From: Mangrovibacter yixingensis
Lineage (GTDB): Bacteria > Pseudomonadota > Gammaproteobacteria > Enterobacterales > Enterobacteriaceae
Direction: 5' to 3'
Assembly (NCBI RefSeq): GCF_020523985.1
Contig: NZ_JAIVKM010000008.1
Location: 62,001-126,000, forward strand
Length of the DNA: 64,000 nucleotides
Shown: in pieces, positions 9,886 to 21,618 of the stretch
Layout: every line of letters starts with the position of its first letter
How positions within the stretch are numbered: the stretch's first letter is position 1
Position numbers and translations under genes: made by a program
The notes under the pieces: generated by a model
Told to the model about the DNA's origin: nothing
Seen by the model: only the letters and a program-made list of their open reading frames with translations
Databases searched by the model: none

Positions 9886-9921
9886 AAAAAAAAGCACTGC
9901 CGGGCTCCTGCCTCGGCAGTG
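9886..9921 (-). terminator. Terminator of the chemoreceptor gene
   Basis: On the minus strand a perfect 8-bp stem CACTGCCG / CGGCAGTG is followed by eight T residues, placed 60 nt after the chemoreceptor stop. A second inverted repeat GCCTGTCA / TGACAGGC (9928-9963) lies between them and may serve the plus-strand epmB transcript. Confidence 0.8.
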
Positions 9922-9981
9922 AAAGGTGCCTGTCAGCCTACCGGGAAAGATGGCGTGACAGGCTTTCGGGCTTGTTATCTG

Positions 9982-11622
9982 TTAAAACGTTTCCCAACCA
10001 GTATCGTTCCCACTGGCACCCGCTGGAGCGGCCAGTTGTGGCGCACGAGAACGGGATGGTGCAGCGGTTTCATGATGCCCACCTGGTAAGCGGAACACAT
10101 TGACCATTTGCTGCAACTTCCCAGCCTGGTCTTCAAGGCTATTCGCCGCCGCAGACGATTCCTGTACCAAGGCAGCGTTTTGCTGTGTAGTGGTATCCAT
10201 TTCTGTCATTGCCTGAGCAATCTGGCTTATCCCACGGTTTTGTTCATCTGACGCGGCTGCGATTTCCTGCATCAGGTCTTTCACCTGGGTTACCGAACTC
10301 ACGATACCGCTCATACTTTCACCAGCCAGGTCAACCTGGCGAGCACCTTCATCTACATGTTTAACTGATTCCTGAATCAGGGTTTCAATCTCTTTGGCTG
10401 CCTGAGCACTGCGTTGTGCCAGTGAGCGCACTTCTCCCGCCACTACCGCAAACCCACGCCCCTGGTCGCCAGCACGAGCTGCTTCAACTGCAGCGTTCAG
10501 CGCCAGAATATTGGTCTGGAACGCAATCCCATTAATCACTGATGTAATTTCAGCAATACGGCGCGAACTTTCGCTAATGTCCTTCATACGTGCTACTGCG
10601 GAGCTGACTACCTGGCCACCATGAGTTGCAGTATCTGACGCGGCAATTGCCAACTGGCTCGCCTGATGCGCGTTCTGAGCATTCTGTTTAACGGTGGAGC
10701 TGAGTTCTTCCATGCTGGCTGCTGTTTCAACGACCGCTGCAGACTGCTGTTCAGTACGGGCAGACAACTCGTTATTGCCCAGTGAGATTTCATTGGCCGC
10801 AGAGCTGACTGAACGTGAAGCACCACGTACCTGTCCCATCGCTTCTGCCACCCGAGCAACCAGGTTATTAAATGCAGTGATAGCCATACCGATTTCATCC
10901 TGGCGGCCAGCAGACATACGGTGGCTCAAATCCAGGTTTTCACTAATGGAGACCATGCCGCTTTTCATTTCATTCAGGCGACGACGAATACCGAGCACGG
11001 TAACCAGCCCAAACGCACCGAGAATCACAGTTGCCAGTAATGTTGCAGCAACAGAAAGTGTCATAGAGCGGTTGATCAAACTGCTGCTTTTCTGGTTGGC
11101 TTCATTCACCAGTTGGTTGTTGTACTCAACTTGTGCTTTAAAGTCTTTAGCCAGCAGGCTGACCTGGTCTGCTACCAAACCACCGGTACGCATTGCTTTG
11201 GTGACTTCGGCGCGGTCATTGGATTCTGAAATTTTAAAGAACTGATCCATCACACTACGAAAGCTTTCCAGGTCGGCCATGGTTTTTTTCGTCAGTTCTG
11301 CATCATGTTCATCAGAGATCAAGTCATTCAGATAATGCTGGTGTGCTTTATACAGTTCATCATAAAGTGCAATCGCATTACTTTTAATTGCCCCCATTCC
11401 AGCCAGGTCTTCTGTTAGGCCATGCTGGTAAAGCTGAGAACGGATATCGGTAACCTTCATCATTTCATTATTGATTACAGTAATGCTGGGCAACGTATTC
11501 GCCTGAAAATAGGTTGCATCATCACTTATCTTAGATAATGAAATCATTGAAATAACATTCGTCACAATCAAACTCAGTATCAGTAGAGAAAAAGCAAGTA
11601 ACAAGCGCTTGGTGATGTTCAT
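9982..11622 (-). CDS. Methyl-accepting chemotaxis protein
   Basis: A 546-residue chemoreceptor. The order is: short cytoplasmic N-terminus, TM1 (about 8-28), a periplasmic four-helix-bundle sensor (about 29-187), TM2 (about 188-210), HAMP, methylation helices, and the conserved hairpin tip around EIETLI and [20 protein letters not shown]. The C-terminus ends GWETF, matching the xWxxF pentapeptide that tethers CheR and CheB to Tar/Tsr-type receptors, so it should be a high-abundance self-adapting receptor. The ligand is unknown; the sensor type often binds amino or organic acids. GGGAGG precedes the ATG. The gene sits between epmB and yjeI, where E. coli has no receptor. Its promoter is unusual (next entry). 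Confidence 0.93.
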   Translation of the reverse strand: MNITKRLLLAFSLLILSLIVTNVISMISLSKISDDATYFQANTLPSITVINNEMMKVTDIRSQLYQHGLTEDLAGMGAIKSNAIALYDELYKAHQHYLNDLISDEHDAELTKKTMADLESFRSVMDQFFKISESNDRAEVTKAMRTGGLVADQVSLLAKDFKAQVEYNNQLVNEANQKSSSLINRSMTLSVAATLLATVILGAFGLVTVLGIRRRLNEMKSGMVSISENLDLSHRMSAGRQDEIGMAITAFNNLVARVAEAMGQVRGASRSVSSAANEISLGNNELSARTEQQSAAVVETAASMEELSSTVKQNAQNAHQASQLAIAASDTATHGGQVVSSAVARMKDISESSRRIAEITSVINGIAFQTNILALNAAVEAARAGDQGRGFAVVAGEVRSLAQRSAQAAKEIETLIQESVKHVDEGARQVDLAGESMSGIVSSVTQVKDLMQEIAAASDEQNRGISQIAQAMTEMDTTTQQNAALVQESSAAANSLEDQAGKLQQMVNVFRLPGGHHETAAPSRSRAPQLAAPAGASGNDTGWETF

Positions 11623-11726
11623 ACATCCTCCCGGTAACCATGAATTTATTTTTTGGTGTAAAACTGGTTTTCAAAATCAATAATAAAAAATGTAAAACAC
11701 AGGCATTCACTTTTATCTATTTTCTG

Positions 11727-11753
11727 TTATCGGCAGGTTCCCCCCCCCCTTGA
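11727..11753 (-). promoter_or_regulatory. Sigma-28 (FliA) promoter of the chemoreceptor with a G10 tract in its spacer
   Basis: On the minus strand the -10 GCCGATAA (11734-11727) matches the FliA consensus exactly. Eleven nt upstream is TCAAGGGG (11753-11746), a recognisable -35 (consensus TAAAGTTT; TCAAG-type variants are known). The 11-nt spacer and the end of the -35 contain an unbroken run of ten G (ten C at 11740-11749 on the plus strand). The spacer length is optimal at exactly ten. Confidence 0.75.
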
Positions 11754-12091
11754 GTCTTATTCATTATTAATCGCAAAAAGTTCTGAATGCTGTGAAAAAT
11801 ATCACAATAAATAAAGCTTAAGAAACCTTAATACATTGATAAATAAAGCCAAATTTAATATAGCAGGCTAAATATAACCTGAGTTCATATTTGTATATAT
11901 TTAATTAACGCTTAATTATGAAAAAAATAATTTGAGTTTGATACATACAAAAACAGAACAGTAAGAAATATAAAGATGTAAAAATAATCGGGGATTAAGG
12001 AGAGAATTAACCAACCCTAAAATGTTAACGCTGGAGGTAGGTATAAAGATAACACCAGGCTATGTTGCCAGTACAAAAATGACGTTACTAC
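11754..12091. other. AT-rich intergenic stretch upstream of the chemoreceptor
   Basis: About 340 nt of strongly AT-rich DNA with A and T tracts (for example ATTTAATTAACGC and runs of AAAAAATAA), typical of curved or H-NS-bound promoter DNA. I see no ORF, RNA or dyad that I can support. Confidence 0.5.
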
Positions 12092-12137
12092 AAAAAGAGC
12101 AACACACGGGCAGCGTGAGCTTATGCACTTGCCGCCC
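12092..12137 (-). terminator. Probable terminator of yjeI
   Basis: On the minus strand GGGCGGCAAGTG / CACGCTGCCC forms an interrupted stem 15 nt after the yjeI stop. A CTCTTTTT tract follows somewhat downstream. Confidence 0.55.
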
Positions 12138-12152
12138 GGTGCCAATAAACAA

Positions 12153-12506
12153 TTACTGTGCGCATTTATAAACCTGACCAGTCATTTCGCTGGCCGTAGG
12201 TACAAAACTGGAGATAAGGCCCTGGGTTGGGCTGCTGACACCATAAAGTACATTACCGCCCATAGCTGCTGCTTTGTTACGCAGGTCATTCGCTGCGCCG
12301 CGCAGTGAACCGCCTTCGTTACCAGCCTGGCCAGACAACCAGTTACTTTGCTCACCCGTTGCGGTACCCAAATACTGGCACTCACTTGAAGGCTTCTCTT
12401 CAACAAAACGAACAGACTGCCCGGCTGAAGTCAATTGATTACTGGCGCTACACCCTGCCAATAACGCAGCCATGGCAATTAGCCCGGCCGATAGTTTTAT
12501 CTGCAT
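12153..12506 (-). CDS. yjeI: DUF4156 lipoprotein YjeI
   Basis: A 117-residue lipoprotein, the same length as E. coli YjeI. The signal peptide ends in the lipobox LLAGC (Cys19), and the mature part has SNWLSGQAGNEGGSLRGAAN and two further cysteines (near residues 43 and 115). Function is unknown in the family. The ATG at 12506 is chosen because it starts the signal peptide and has GGGGAA upstream; in-frame extension to 12566 would spoil the signal sequence. It lies directly after groEL, as in E. coli. Confidence 0.9.
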   Translation of the reverse strand: MQIKLSAGLIAMAALLAGCSASNQLTSAGQSVRFVEEKPSSECQYLGTATGEQSNWLSGQAGNEGGSLRGAANDLRNKAAAMGGNVLYGVSSPTQGLISSFVPTASEMTGQVYKCAQ

Positions 12507-12576
12507 ATGATTCCCCATTAGTAAAAAAAATCGCGCCAATTTAACCAGATAAACCTTATACCACACCCAGAAAAAG

Positions 12577-12609
12577 AAAACCCCCGGTGAAATTCACCAG
12601 GGGCTTTTT
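12577..12609 (-). terminator. Terminator of groES-groEL
   Basis: On the minus strand GCCCCTGGTGAA / TTCACCGGGGG with a short loop is followed by TTTTC, 25 nt after the groEL stop. The opposite strand also ends in CTTTTT. Confidence 0.8.
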
Positions 12610-12633
12610 CTGCTAACTTAAGGTGCAGGGCAA

Positions 12634-14304
<1,671 letters not shown>

Positions 14305-14326
14305 TCAGTGTTATCGCGCGTGGTAA

Positions 14327-14671
<345 letters not shown>

Positions 14672-14697
14672 TCATATTTCCCGGCTGGTGACCAGAG

Positions 14698-14726
14698 AGA
14701 TGGGGATGCAGTTTCTCCCCTTCAAG
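14698..14726 (-). promoter_or_regulatory. Sigma-32 heat-shock promoter of groES-groEL
   Basis: Minus strand: -35 CTTGAAG (14726-14720) and -10 CCCCATCT (14705-14698), 14 nt apart. The -35 lies in the palindrome CCCCTTGAAGGGG, as in E. coli, and the following CTGGTCACCAGCCGGGAAA is also conserved there. The promoter starts only 29 nt after the fxsA stop. Confidence 0.88.
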
Positions 14727-14754
14727 GGGAGAAACAAAAAATTTTCAGATTTTT

Positions 14755-15228
14755 TTATCGATCATCACGCTCGTGGTCTGAAAGGCGGTCAGACGAATTA
14801 TCTTTACGCTGAAACTCGCCATCAAATGTCTGCCCACCCTGACCTTCGCCATAAAAATTCCCGCCCATCCAGCTAAACCGTAAATGCGGCATTAACTTCA
14901 TGGTCAGGTGTTTCTGAACTGGGGGTAACAGGAGTAATAAACCGAGGAAATCGGTAAAGAACCCAGGCAGGATCAACAGCAGGCCAGAGATAATCAGAGA
15001 AACACTTTTGATCATTTCAGCGGCCGGGCTTTCACCCACCGACATACGCTGCTGCATTAGCATCAGGTTTTTAAAGCCCTGGTTACGCACCAACGACATC
15101 CCAACGACTGAAGTGAAAATCACCAGAAGGAGTGTCAGCAATACACCCAGAACATGGGCAACCTGAATAAAAATAGAGATCTCTACATACACATAGAGAA
15201 AGAAAGCAAGAAACGGTATCCAGCGCAC
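14755..15228 (-). CDS. fxsA: Membrane protein FxsA
   Basis: A 157-residue inner-membrane protein (E. coli 158). Two hydrophobic hairpins are visible at about 4-45 and 78-103, then a hydrophilic tail rich in G, D and R. Known phenotype of the family: overproduction relieves F-plasmid exclusion of phage T7; the normal role is unclear. It lies upstream of groES on the same strand, as in E. coli. Confidence 0.92.
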   Translation of the reverse strand: MRWIPFLAFFLYVYVEISIFIQVAHVLGVLLTLLLVIFTSVVGMSLVRNQGFKNLMLMQQRMSVGESPAAEMIKSVSLIISGLLLILPGFFTDFLGLLLLLPPVQKHLTMKLMPHLRFSWMGGNFYGEGQGGQTFDGEFQRKDNSSDRLSDHERDDR

Positions 15229-15573
15229 AATGGCTCCTGTAATAAATCAGGCAGCAACGCTACCTGCATAGAATGAAGTGGGACACGTTAACCCTGTAAT
15301 CAGAAGTGGGGGCCTGAGCGCAAAAATCAATCATCAGCCCATTATTTTTATGAAAAGGATATAAGCGGTGAGCCATTTCACATATTAGTAACTGTTATGA
15401 AAATTCACAGATAATAAGTGATCGAGATTACGGCAATCGGCTATGATCAGCATATCATGTTAACCACGTAGCCAAAATGGACATAATCGTCGGTTACGTG
15501 ATGGAATAACCACATATCGTTTGTGTGTATTTTTTATCCATGTTTGCCTGAACACGAAAAAAGGTTGATTCAC
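15229..15573 (+). promoter_or_regulatory. fxsA-aspA intergenic control region with a CRP-like site
   Basis: 345 nt between divergent genes. At 15417-15432 AGTGA-TCGAGA-TTACG is a plausible half-conserved CRP site (consensus TGTGA-N6-TCACA), about 150 nt before aspA. E. coli aspA is CRP-activated. I could not fix the -10 and -35 with confidence. Confidence 0.4.
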
Positions 15574-17010
15574 ATGCTAAACAACATTCGTATTGAAGAA
15601 GATTTGTTGGGTACCAGGGAAGTGCCGGCAGAGGCCTACTACGGTATACACACGCTCAGAGCGATTGAGAACTTCTACATCAGCAACAGTAAAATCAGCG
15701 ATATACCCGAATTTGTTCGCGGTATGGTCATGGTAAAAAAAGCCGCTGCACTGGCAAACAAAGAGCTGCAGACCATTCCCCGTAGCATTGCCAACACCAT
15801 TATTGCAGCTTGTGATGAAGTGCTGAATAACGGCAAATGCATGGACCAGTTCCCGGTCGATGTGTTTCAGGGTGGCGCGGGCACATCCGTTAACATGAAT
15901 ACCAATGAAGTGCTTGCCAACATTGGGCTTGAACTGATGGGCCACCAGAAAGGGGAATACCAGTACCTGAATCCAAATGATCACCTTAACCGTTGCCAGT
16001 CTACCAATGATGCCTACCCCACAGGTTTTCGGATTGCGGTTTATGCATCACTTATCAAATTAGTCGATGCCATCCACCAACTGGGAGAAGGCTTCCAGAA
16101 TAAAGCTGTCGAATTCGAAACTGTCCTGAAAATGGGCCGCACCCAATTGCAGGATGCTGTGCCAATGACTCTGGGCCAGGAATTCCACGCTTTCAATGTG
16201 CTGCTCAATGAAGAAACAAAAAACTTGTTACGTACCGGCGAATTACTGTTGGAAGTCAACCTCGGTGCCACCGCAATTGGCACACGTTTGAACACGCCAG
16301 ACGGCTACCAGCAACTGGCGGTACAAAAGCTGGCGGAAGTGAGTAACCTGCCTTGTGTACCAGCCGAAGACCTGATTGAGGCTACGTCAGACTGCGGGGC
16401 TTACGTTATGGTACACAGCTCACTGAAACGCCTAGCGGTAAAACTGTCCAAAATCTGTAACGACCTGCGCCTGCTCTCTTCCGGGCCACGCGCCGGGCTG
16501 AACGAAATCAATCTGCCAGAACTCCAGGCCGGGTCGTCAATTATGCCCGCCAAGGTCAACCCGGTGGTGCCGGAAGTCGTTAACCAAGTGTGCTTTAAAG
16601 TGATTGGTAACGATACCTGCGTCACCATGGCTTCAGAAGCCGGGCAATTGCAGCTCAATGTAATGGAACCCGTAATTGGCCAGGCCATGTTTGAATCCAT
16701 TCACATCCTGACCAACGCCTGCTACAACCTGCTGGAAAAATGCGTCAATGGCATCACTGCCAACAAAGAGGTGTGTGAGAGCTACGTCTATAACTCTATT
16801 GGGATTGTTACCTACCTTAACCCGTTTATCGGCCACCATAACGGCGATATTGTCGGCAAAATCTGCGCCGAAACCGGCAAAAGCGTCCGGGAAGTGGTTC
16901 TGGAACGTGGTTTGCTGACAGAAGCAGAACTGGATGACATTTTCTCCGTCAACAATCTGATGCACCCGGCGTATAAAGCCAAAAGGTACACCGATGAAAG
17001 CGAACAATAG
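15574..17010 (+). CDS. aspA: Aspartate ammonia-lyase (aspartase)
   Basis: A 478-residue enzyme of the aspartase/fumarase superfamily, as long as in E. coli. The signature [11 protein letters not shown], whose serine is catalytic, lies near residue 320; the substrate site [10 protein letters not shown] and the C-terminal domain are intact. It deaminates L-aspartate to fumarate and ammonia. The start is the ATG at 15574, giving [20 protein letters not shown]; the frame is open farther upstream without a ribosome site. With dcuA, behind a terminator-like hairpin, and frdABCD it makes up anaerobic aspartate-to-succinate respiration. Confidence 0.98.
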   Translation: MLNNIRIEEDLLGTREVPAEAYYGIHTLRAIENFYISNSKISDIPEFVRGMVMVKKAAALANKELQTIPRSIANTIIAACDEVLNNGKCMDQFPVDVFQGGAGTSVNMNTNEVLANIGLELMGHQKGEYQYLNPNDHLNRCQSTNDAYPTGFRIAVYASLIKLVDAIHQLGEGFQNKAVEFETVLKMGRTQLQDAVPMTLGQEFHAFNVLLNEETKNLLRTGELLLEVNLGATAIGTRLNTPDGYQQLAVQKLAEVSNLPCVPAEDLIEATSDCGAYVMVHSSLKRLAVKLSKICNDLRLLSSGPRAGLNEINLPELQAGSSIMPAKVNPVVPEVVNQVCFKVIGNDTCVTMASEAGQLQLNVMEPVIGQAMFESIHILTNACYNLLEKCVNGITANKEVCESYVYNSIGIVTYLNPFIGHHNGDIVGKICAETGKSVREVVLERGLLTEAELDDIFSVNNLMHPAYKAKRYTDESEQ

Positions 17011-17029
17011 ATACCAGCTATAACCCAAC

Positions 17030-17058
17030 AAAAAGGCACGTCTCTGGCGTGCCTTTTT
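17030..17058 (+). terminator. Intercistronic terminator aspA-dcuA
   Basis: Perfect 11-bp inverted repeat AAAAAGGCACG / CGTGCCTTTTT with a 7-nt loop and T5, 20 nt after aspA. Read-through into dcuA is likely partial, as known for E. coli. Confidence 0.85.
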
Positions 17059-17122
17059 ATTTTGGAGTGAACAATGTCATAACATTTTCTTATCGTAAAC
17101 CTAACTAACCAAGGAAGATCAT

Positions 17123-18424
17123 ATGTTTGGAGCACAACTTGTTATTGTCCTGGCGGCAATTTATCTGGGTGCGAGGCTAGGAGGAATCGGTATCGGCTTT
17201 GCCGGTGGTCTGGGTGTACTGGTGTTAACCTTGTTTTTCCAGGTTCCTCCTGGTGCCATACCTTTTGATGTAATTGAAATTATTATGGCGGTTATTGCTG
17301 CCATCGCCGCCATGCAGGTAGCCGGGGGTATGGATTACCTCGTCAGCCTGGCCGAGAAATTATTGCGCCGTCACCCAAAATACATCACCTTCATTGCCCC
17401 CATGGTAACCTGGTTGATGACTATTCTGGCCGGTACCGGACACACCGCGTTTTCAACCATGCCGGTGATTACTGAAGTGGCGAAAGAACAAGGTATTCGT
17501 CCTTCTCGCCCCCTTTCTATTGCGGTTGTCGCATCACAAATCGCCATTACCGCCTCTCCCATTTCGGCGGCAGTGGTTTTCTTCGCGGGCATCCTGGAAC
17601 CACTGGGAATCAGCTACCTGCAACTGCTGGCCGTGTGTATCCCCGTCACCTTTGTCGCCGTAATGCTGACAGCAGTATTGTGTAACTTCCTGGGCGGGGA
17701 GTTGAAAGATGACCCGGTATACCAGGAAAAACTGGCGAAAGGGGAAATCGAACTGCGGGGAGCCAGCAAGATTGTCCTGAAACCTCATGCCAAACGTGCC
17801 GTCATGCTGTTTCTTGCCGGGATCGTTGCGGTTGTCCTTTATGCTACCGCTATCAGCCCAACCGTAGGGTTAATTGACAACCCAGTGCTGCCACGTAATG
17901 AAGCTATCGTCGTGTTCATGCTGACTGTCGCCACTCTGATTTGCCTGACTTGTAAAGCCAACAGTAGCGAAATCCTCAATGCCAGCACGTTTAAATCCGG
18001 CATGAGTGCCTGTATTTGCGTGCTGGGTGTTGCCTGGCTGGGCGATACCTTTGTTAAAGGCCACATTGAAGACATTCAGCACCTGGCAGGAGGGTTACTG
18101 CACAACTACCCCTGGTTACTGGCTGTTGTTCTGTTCTTTGCCGCAACCCTGCTCTATTCGCAAGCCGCAACCACAAAAGCACTGATGCCTGCTGCATTGA
18201 TGCTGGGCGTCAGCCCACTGGCAGCCGTCGCCTCTTTTGCCGCGGTATCGGCCCTGTTTGTACTGCCCACCTACCCAACTTTGCTGGCCGCTGTAGAAAT
18301 GGACGACACAGGCTCCACTCGTATCGGGAAATATGTCTTTAACCACCCTTTCCTGGTCCCTGGCGTGGTCGCCATTGTTCTGTGCGTTATCCTCGGCTTT
18401 ATTTTTGGTGGGCTCATCCTGTAA
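17123..18424 (+). CDS. dcuA: Anaerobic C4-dicarboxylate transporter DcuA
   Basis: A 433-residue inner-membrane protein with about ten to eleven helices, the same length as in E. coli. It begins MFGAQLVIVLAAIYLGARLG and contains the conserved MVTWLMTILAGTGHTAFSTM and the C-terminal TLLYSQAATTKALMPAALML. It exchanges aspartate, fumarate or malate for succinate and can supply aspartate to AspA as a nitrogen source. An AAGGAAG ribosome site precedes the ATG. Confidence 0.97.
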   Translation: MFGAQLVIVLAAIYLGARLGGIGIGFAGGLGVLVLTLFFQVPPGAIPFDVIEIIMAVIAAIAAMQVAGGMDYLVSLAEKLLRRHPKYITFIAPMVTWLMTILAGTGHTAFSTMPVITEVAKEQGIRPSRPLSIAVVASQIAITASPISAAVVFFAGILEPLGISYLQLLAVCIPVTFVAVMLTAVLCNFLGGELKDDPVYQEKLAKGEIELRGASKIVLKPHAKRAVMLFLAGIVAVVLYATAISPTVGLIDNPVLPRNEAIVVFMLTVATLICLTCKANSSEILNASTFKSGMSACICVLGVAWLGDTFVKGHIEDIQHLAGGLLHNYPWLLAVVLFFAATLLYSQAATTKALMPAALMLGVSPLAAVASFAAVSALFVLPTYPTLLAAVEMDDTGSTRIGKYVFNHPFLVPGVVAIVLCVILGFIFGGLIL

Positions 18425-18437
18425 AACAACTCAAATT

Positions 18438-18458
18438 CCGGGCCTGTACCAGGCCCGG
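18438..18458. repeat. Hairpin after dcuA
   Basis: Perfect 9-bp stem CCGGGCCTG / CAGGCCCGG with a 3-nt loop, 14 nt after dcuA. No T run follows, so it may be an RNA-end stabiliser or a rho-assisted end and not an intrinsic terminator. Confidence 0.55.
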
Positions 18459-18518
18459 TCACTCGCTTATCTCTGCATCGTGTTATAGTCGTGGTTTTGG
18501 TTAACCAGAGGTTCATCC

Positions 18519-18842
18519 ATGGCAACAACAGATGCTGTAGTCGTGCTGTGTACCGCACCCGATGAAGCCACAGCCCAGGAGCTGGCTGCGAAAGTTTTAG
18601 CTGAAAAGCTTGCGGCATGCGTCACCATTTTGCCAGGCGCATCGTCCATGTATTACTGGGAAGGTAAACTGGAGCAGGAATATGAAGTGCAACTGATCCT
18701 GAAAACCAATACCCAGCACCAGCCAGCTTTACTGGCCTGCCTAAAAAAACACCACCCTTACCAAACCCCCGAGTTACTCGTTTTGCCGGTAACTGATGGC
18801 GATAAAGCATACCTTTCATGGCTCAACGAATCCTTGTCCTGA
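18519..18842 (+). CDS. cutA: Divalent-cation tolerance protein CutA
   Basis: A 107-residue CutA1 protein (E. coli 112). The conserved signatures [26 protein letters not shown] and E.. LKT are present; the family forms very stable trimers with a PII-like fold. Its role in copper tolerance is mainly through the downstream dsbD. The last 25 nt overlap the start of dsbD, the same tight arrangement as in E. coli. Confidence 0.95.
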   Translation: MATTDAVVVLCTAPDEATAQELAAKVLAEKLAACVTILPGASSMYYWEGKLEQEYEVQLILKTNTQHQPALLACLKKHHPYQTPELLVLPVTDGDKAYLSWLNESLS

Positions 18843-20575
18843 TCCTCTGCCTGTTCAGCACCCCGGTGTTTGCCGGGCTGTTTGATAACCAGAACACTAA
18901 TAATTTCGTGCCTGCCAGTAAGGCATTCCAGTTCGATTTTCAGCAACAGCAACAGCATTTGATGTTGCGCTGGCAGATAAAACCAGGATTTTATCTGTAT
19001 AAGAAACAGATAAAACTGACGCCCACAGCGGCTACTCTGGGCGAAGTAACTTTCCCGCAGGGTGAATCCCACCACGATGAATTTTTTGGTGACAGCGAAG
19101 TCTACCGCCAGCAACTCACACTGCCTGTGGTATTGAAGCAGGCCAGCCAGACCGCGCATATTACCGTGACCTGGCAAGGGTGTTCTGACCGTGGCGTTTG
19201 CTACCCACCTGAAAGCCAGGATATTCCGCTCAGTGAGGTAGTGCCGGCCGCGTCATCTTCCATAACCCAAGGTTCTGAAACTGGCGAAAAAACAGCCATA
19301 CCACCAGGCGAGGGGCAGACACTGAGCGCCCCGCCATCGAACAGCCCTTTCTCCCCACTCTGGGCATTGTTGATTGGCGTGGGAATTGCCTTCACGCCTT
19401 GTGTACTGCCCATGTACCCCCTGGTTTCCGGCATTATTTTGGGTAACGGGCAATTATCACAGCGCCGCACACTGTGGCTGGCACTGTTATATGTACAGGG
19501 TATGGCTATTACCTACACACTGTTGGGGCTGGTTGTGGCAGCCGTGGGTTTGCCTTTCCAGGCCGCGCTGCAAAGCCCGTGGGTGTTAAGCATTATTTCC
19601 GCCGTGTTTATCCTGCTTGCATTATCCATGTTCGGGGTATTCAGCCTGCAACTGCCTGGTTCATTGCAAACCCGCCTGGCGCTGTTAAGTAACCGCCAAC
19701 AAGGCGGTTCAGCCCCCGGCGTACTGGCTATGGGAGCTATCGCCGGGCTGATTTGCTCCCCCTGCACCACCGCACCACTGAGTGCCATTTTGCTGTACAT
19801 CGCCCAGAGCGGAAACTTGCCCCTCGGCGGTCTCACTCTGTGGTGCTATGCCACCGGGATGGGGTTACCTCTGGTGGCTGTCGCACTCTTTGGGCGTCGC
19901 CTGTTACCGAAAAGCGGCCCCTGGATGGAACAGGTAAAAGTCGCATTCGGCTTTGTTATCCTGGCCTTACCGGTCTTTTTGGTGTCCCGTATTTTGCCCG
20001 GAATCTGGGAACCTCGCCTGTGGGGGCTCTTGGGTGTGGCATTTTTCTCCTGGAGCTTTATTACCCTGCTGGCAGTTAAGCACCCGGCGGTACGGGCAGT
20101 GCAAATTCTGTTATTAAGTGCCGCATTAATTTGCGCCAGGCCATTGCAGGATTGGGTATTTGGTGCACCGCAGTCTGCATCCGCAAGCCATCTGGTATTT
20201 CAGCCAATAAAAGATAATAACGAACTGCAGCACTACCTTAAGCAGCACCCAAGGCAGCCAGTCATGGTTGATCTGTACGCCGACTGGTGCGTGGCCTGCA
20301 AAGAGTTCGATAAATACACGTTCAGTGATCCTGGCGTGCAACAAGCACTGAAACAGGTTCATCTTCTCCAGGTCGACGTCACAGAGAACTCACCTAAAAA
20401 CAAAGCATTGCTTGCTGCACACCAGGTGCTTGGGCTACCGACCATCCTATTTTTTGACGGGCAAGGTCAGCCACTGGATAAGTTACGGGTCACCGGTTTT
20501 ATGGACGCCCAGGCGTTTCTCCGCCATTTGCAGAAACTGCCCAGTTCAACAACAATTGACAATAATGAACAGTGA
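18818..20575 (+). CDS. dsbD: Thiol:disulfide interchange protein DsbD
   Basis: A 585-residue protein (E. coli 565). A signal peptide of about 19 residues precedes the periplasmic alpha domain with Cys122 and Cys128 (GCSDRGVC). The eight-helix membrane domain carries Cys195 (FTPCVLPM) and Cys316 (SPCTT), and the C-terminal thioredoxin domain has the CVAC motif (Cys491, Cys494). It carries electrons from cytoplasmic thioredoxin to DsbC, DsbG and CcmG. A linker after the alpha domain (about residues 145-175, rich in S, P, E) is longer than in E. coli and explains the extra length. The start lies inside cutA. Confidence 0.96.
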   Translation: MAQRILVLILCLFSTPVFAGLFDNQNTNNFVPASKAFQFDFQQQQQHLMLRWQIKPGFYLYKKQIKLTPTAATLGEVTFPQGESHHDEFFGDSEVYRQQLTLPVVLKQASQTAHITVTWQGCSDRGVCYPPESQDIPLSEVVPAASSSITQGSETGEKTAIPPGEGQTLSAPPSNSPFSPLWALLIGVGIAFTPCVLPMYPLVSGIILGNGQLSQRRTLWLALLYVQGMAITYTLLGLVVAAVGLPFQAALQSPWVLSIISAVFILLALSMFGVFSLQLPGSLQTRLALLSNRQQGGSAPGVLAMGAIAGLICSPCTTAPLSAILLYIAQSGNLPLGGLTLWCYATGMGLPLVAVALFGRRLLPKSGPWMEQVKVAFGFVILALPVFLVSRILPGIWEPRLWGLLGVAFFSWSFITLLAVKHPAVRAVQILLLSAALICARPLQDWVFGAPQSASASHLVFQPIKDNNELQHYLKQHPRQPVMVDLYADWCVACKEFDKYTFSDPGVQQALKQVHLLQVDVTENSPKNKALLAAHQVLGLPTILFFDGQGQPLDKLRVTGFMDAQAFLRHLQKLPSSTTIDNNEQ

Positions 20576-20589
20576 TGGAGGGTTATTGC

Positions 20590-21165
20590 GTGCAACGTGA
20601 AGCTGTACTGGAATCGGCGCTGCTGGCAATGGAGCGTAAAGGGTTGGCGACTATCACGCTGGCTCATGTAGCCGAGGAAACAGGCATGACCGTGGAGTCA
20701 CTGCAACTTTTTTGGCCAAACAAAGAAGCCATTATCTATGATGCGCTGCGTTACCACAGCCAGCAAATTGAAACGCACCGCCGCCAGTTGCTGCTGGATG
20801 ACACGCTGTCTGATGAGCAAAAACTGCTGGCCCGCTATAAAACGCTGACCGAGTGTGTAGCTCAACAACGTTACCCCGGCTGCCTGTTTATTGCGGCCTG
20901 TAGTTTCTGGCCAGATGCAGAAGACCCTATCCACCAACTGGCAACAGAACAAAAACGAGCCGCCTGGGAATATACCCATACGCTGCTCAACCGGCTGGAT
21001 GTGGACGACCCGGCAATGGTGGCAGACCAGATGGAGCTGGTTCTGGAAGGCTGCCTGAGCAAGCTGTTAGTTAAACGCCACCAGGAAGATGTGGACACAG
21101 CAGCCCGGCTGGCGCAAGATATTCTGCGCTTTGCACAGTGCCGCAAGGCTGGTGCTCTCACCTGA
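20590..21165 (+). CDS. yjdC: TetR-family regulator YjdC
   Basis: A 191-residue TetR-type regulator with the same length as E. coli YjdC. The N-terminal helix-turn-helix spans about 20-45 ([20 protein letters not shown]), and the C-terminal part has [15 protein letters not shown] and [19 protein letters not shown] as in YjdC. The start is GTG at 20590, 7 nt after GGAGGG, giving VQREAV... like the E. coli N-terminus; an ATG at 20572 overlapping the dsbD stop is less likely. Its target is not known. It lies just before tRNA-Phe, as in E. coli. Confidence 0.9.
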   Translation: MQREAVLESALLAMERKGLATITLAHVAEETGMTVESLQLFWPNKEAIIYDALRYHSQQIETHRRQLLLDDTLSDEQKLLARYKTLTECVAQQRYPGCLFIAACSFWPDAEDPIHQLATEQKRAAWEYTHTLLNRLDVDDPAMVADQMELVLEGCLSKLLVKRHQEDVDTAARLAQDILRFAQCRKAGALT

Positions 21166-21241
21166 CCGAACACTTTTTGTCAAACCATGCACAAAAAGCA
21201 GGCAATCAGATGAGATTTGCCGTGTTTTTGTGATAAAGGCG

Positions 21242-21277
21242 TTGACGCCTTGCAGCCTTTACGGTTTAATGCGCCCC
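21242..21277 (+). promoter_or_regulatory. Promoter of tRNA-Phe with GC-rich discriminator
   Basis: -35 TTGACG (21242-21247), a 17-nt spacer, -10 TTTAAT (21265-21270), then GCGCCCC. The GC-rich discriminator is typical of stable-RNA promoters under stringent control. Confidence 0.7.
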
Positions 21278-21280
21278 GTT

Positions 21281-21356
21281 GCCCGGATAGCTCAGTCGGT
21301 AGAGCAGGGGATTGAAAATCCCCGTGTCCTTGGTTCGATTCCGAGTCCGGGCACCA
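21281..21356 (+). tRNA. tRNA-Phe (anticodon GAA)
   Basis: A 76-nt tRNA with encoded CCA. The acceptor stem is GCCCGGA / TCCGGGC, the D arm AGCTCAGTCGGTAGAGC, the anticodon stem GGGGA-TTGAAAA-TCCCC with GAA at 21314-21316, and the T arm GGTTCGATTCC. It corresponds to pheU of the E. coli 94-minute region, a known integration site for islands, and accessory DNA begins right after it here. Confidence 0.98.
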
Positions 21357-21455
21357 CTTATTCAGAGAACCCAGCCTATGGCTGGGTTTTTGCTTTTCTG
21401 AAACCGGACTCTCCATCGAACTCCGTTCGATTATTCGCCGTAAACGGCTCACCCC
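21346..21455 (+). repeat. Tail of tRNA-Phe, first copy of a 164-nt offset direct repeat
   Basis: GTCCGGGCACCACT, a hairpin of type AACCC..GGGTTTTTGC, and about 65 nt starting TTTTCTGAAACCGGACTCT recur at 21509-21618. The second copy differs in the hairpin stem sequence and at one base in the long segment. Confidence 0.8.
21368..21392 (+). terminator. Terminator of tRNA-Phe
   Basis: Perfect 9-bp stem AACCCAGCC / GGCTGGGTT, 3-nt loop, then TTTGCTTTT. Confidence 0.85.
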
Positions 21456-21508
21456 TTCGGGGCCAGCGCGGCAGGCGCGCTGTTCAACGCCTTAAGGCGT
21501 TAGTCCGG

Positions 21509-21618
21509 GTCCGGGCACCACTATTTAAAGAACCCGCCCAAAAGGCGGGTTTTTGCTTTTCTGAAACCGGACTCTTCATCGAACTCCGTTCGATTATTCG
21601 CCGTAAACGGCTCACCCA
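21509..21618 (+). repeat. Second, partial copy of the tRNA-Phe 3' end and tail
   Basis: Twelve bases of the acceptor end with CCA (21509-21520), then a terminator AACCCGCC / GGCGGGTT (21531-21555), then the same flanking segment as after the true tRNA. The body of a second tRNA is missing, so this is a remnant of a tandem tRNA or of an attachment site. Confidence 0.75.
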
